Shown here in pieces: positions 4,938-5,181 of a stretch of 5,181 bases of DNA. The translations under genes and the position numbers were made by a program. The stretch's first letter is position 1. Each line of letters starts with the position of its first letter. Under the pieces are notes generated by a model. It did no database searches and had not been told where the DNA came from. It was given only the letters and a program-made list of their open reading frames with translations. This DNA is from an uncultured Sutterella sp. (GTDB taxonomy: Bacteria > Pseudomonadota > Gammaproteobacteria > Burkholderiales > Burkholderiaceae_F), in contig USAL01000125.1 of NCBI GenBank assembly GCA_900552545.1, positions 1 through 5,181 of the forward strand. The letters run 5' to 3'.

Positions 4938-5181
4938 CTATGTCGAGTGTTTTTGCGCCGTGCTCTTTTGAGCAAGCGACTCGAAAAGCGCGATCACCGG
5001 GTCGGCGGCCTTTGCAAGCGAGGTCAGTGCAAGTCCGTCGCGCGCCTGTATCGACATGCCCTCAAGAAAGATGTTGAGCATGTCGGCAAGCCCCTCAATG
5101 TCAAGGCTCGAGGCGAGCTCTCCCTCGCGCACGGCGCGCGCAAGGCGTCTCGCGAAGAAGTCGCGGGTGGCGCGGCGAAGG
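4938..5181 (-). CDS. TetR-family transcriptional regulator, C-terminal end only
   Basis: The last 80 residues of a protein that enters from the right edge (frame begins with LRRATRDFF) and ends at TAG 4940-4938. The pattern AVREGELASSLDIEGLADML followed by NIFLEGMSIQARDGLALTSL is typical of the ligand-binding C-terminal domain of TetR/AcrR repressors. There the segment G-M/L-S-x-Q-A-R-D/E-G precedes the last helix. The DNA-binding helix-turn-helix is outside the window, so the family call rests on this domain alone. GTG 5132 is not taken as the start because the frame stays open and homologous-looking upstream. It probably controls the flavin reductase gene downstream, and possibly itself. 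Confidence 0.82.
   Translation of the reverse strand, partial: LRRATRDFFARRLARAVREGELASSLDIEGLADMLNIFLEGMSIQARDGLALTSLAKAADPVIALFESLAQKSTAQKHST

Noticed and set aside
4190..5077. Long plus-strand open frame (295 codons) across the flavin reductase gene
   Set aside because: It is antisense to the flavin reductase and TetR genes, which carry clear family patterns, and its product is a low-complexity Ala/Val/Gly-rich sequence.

Overview
The window looks like a chromosomal stretch from a Gram-negative, probably gut-associated betaproteobacterium. A Sutterella/Parasutterella-like member of the Burkholderiales is my best guess. That rests on overall impression: G+C-rich coding DNA, two Tat-exported proteins, a DmsA-type respiratory reductase, a LysR regulator and a CCA-encoding tRNA gene. 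No taxonomic marker in the window proves it.

Left part (1-2463). The minus strand carries the N-terminal half of a DmsA-type molybdopterin reductase (413 codons visible, C-terminus cut by the window edge). About 217 bp upstream, on the same strand, lies a LysR-type regulator gene of normal full length (about 300 codons). It is interrupted by a single in-frame TAA at codon 88, between the DNA-binding and effector-binding domains. Divergent from it, on the plus strand, is a gene for a Tat-exported metallo-beta-lactamase-fold hydrolase with all six subclass-B3-type zinc ligands. The intergenic region between LysR and the hydrolase holds regularly phased ATTG/CAAT half-sites. A closely similar inverted repeat lies in the leader of the reductase gene, so one regulator may once have controlled, or may still control, both exported enzymes.

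Middle part (3442-4222). This is mostly non-coding. It holds a strong terminator after the hydrolase gene, a purine-only tract of 39 nt, and a complete monocistronic tRNA-Asp(GTC) transcription unit on the minus strand with promoter, gene and terminator. A gap with several short dyads but no convincing gene follows.

Right part (4099-5181). A second minus-strand unit consists of the C-terminal end of a TetR-family regulator, then a 195-residue flavin reductase-like protein (FMN-binding split barrel) with a good ribosome binding site, then a structured 3' region ending in a strong intrinsic terminator. The TetR/flavin reductase pairing suggests a small regulated redox or detoxification unit, but the substrate cannot be read from the sequence.

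I see no CRISPR array, insertion sequence, transposase or attachment repeat. The points most worth a second look are the split LysR gene, the phased half-sites and their echo upstream of dmsA.
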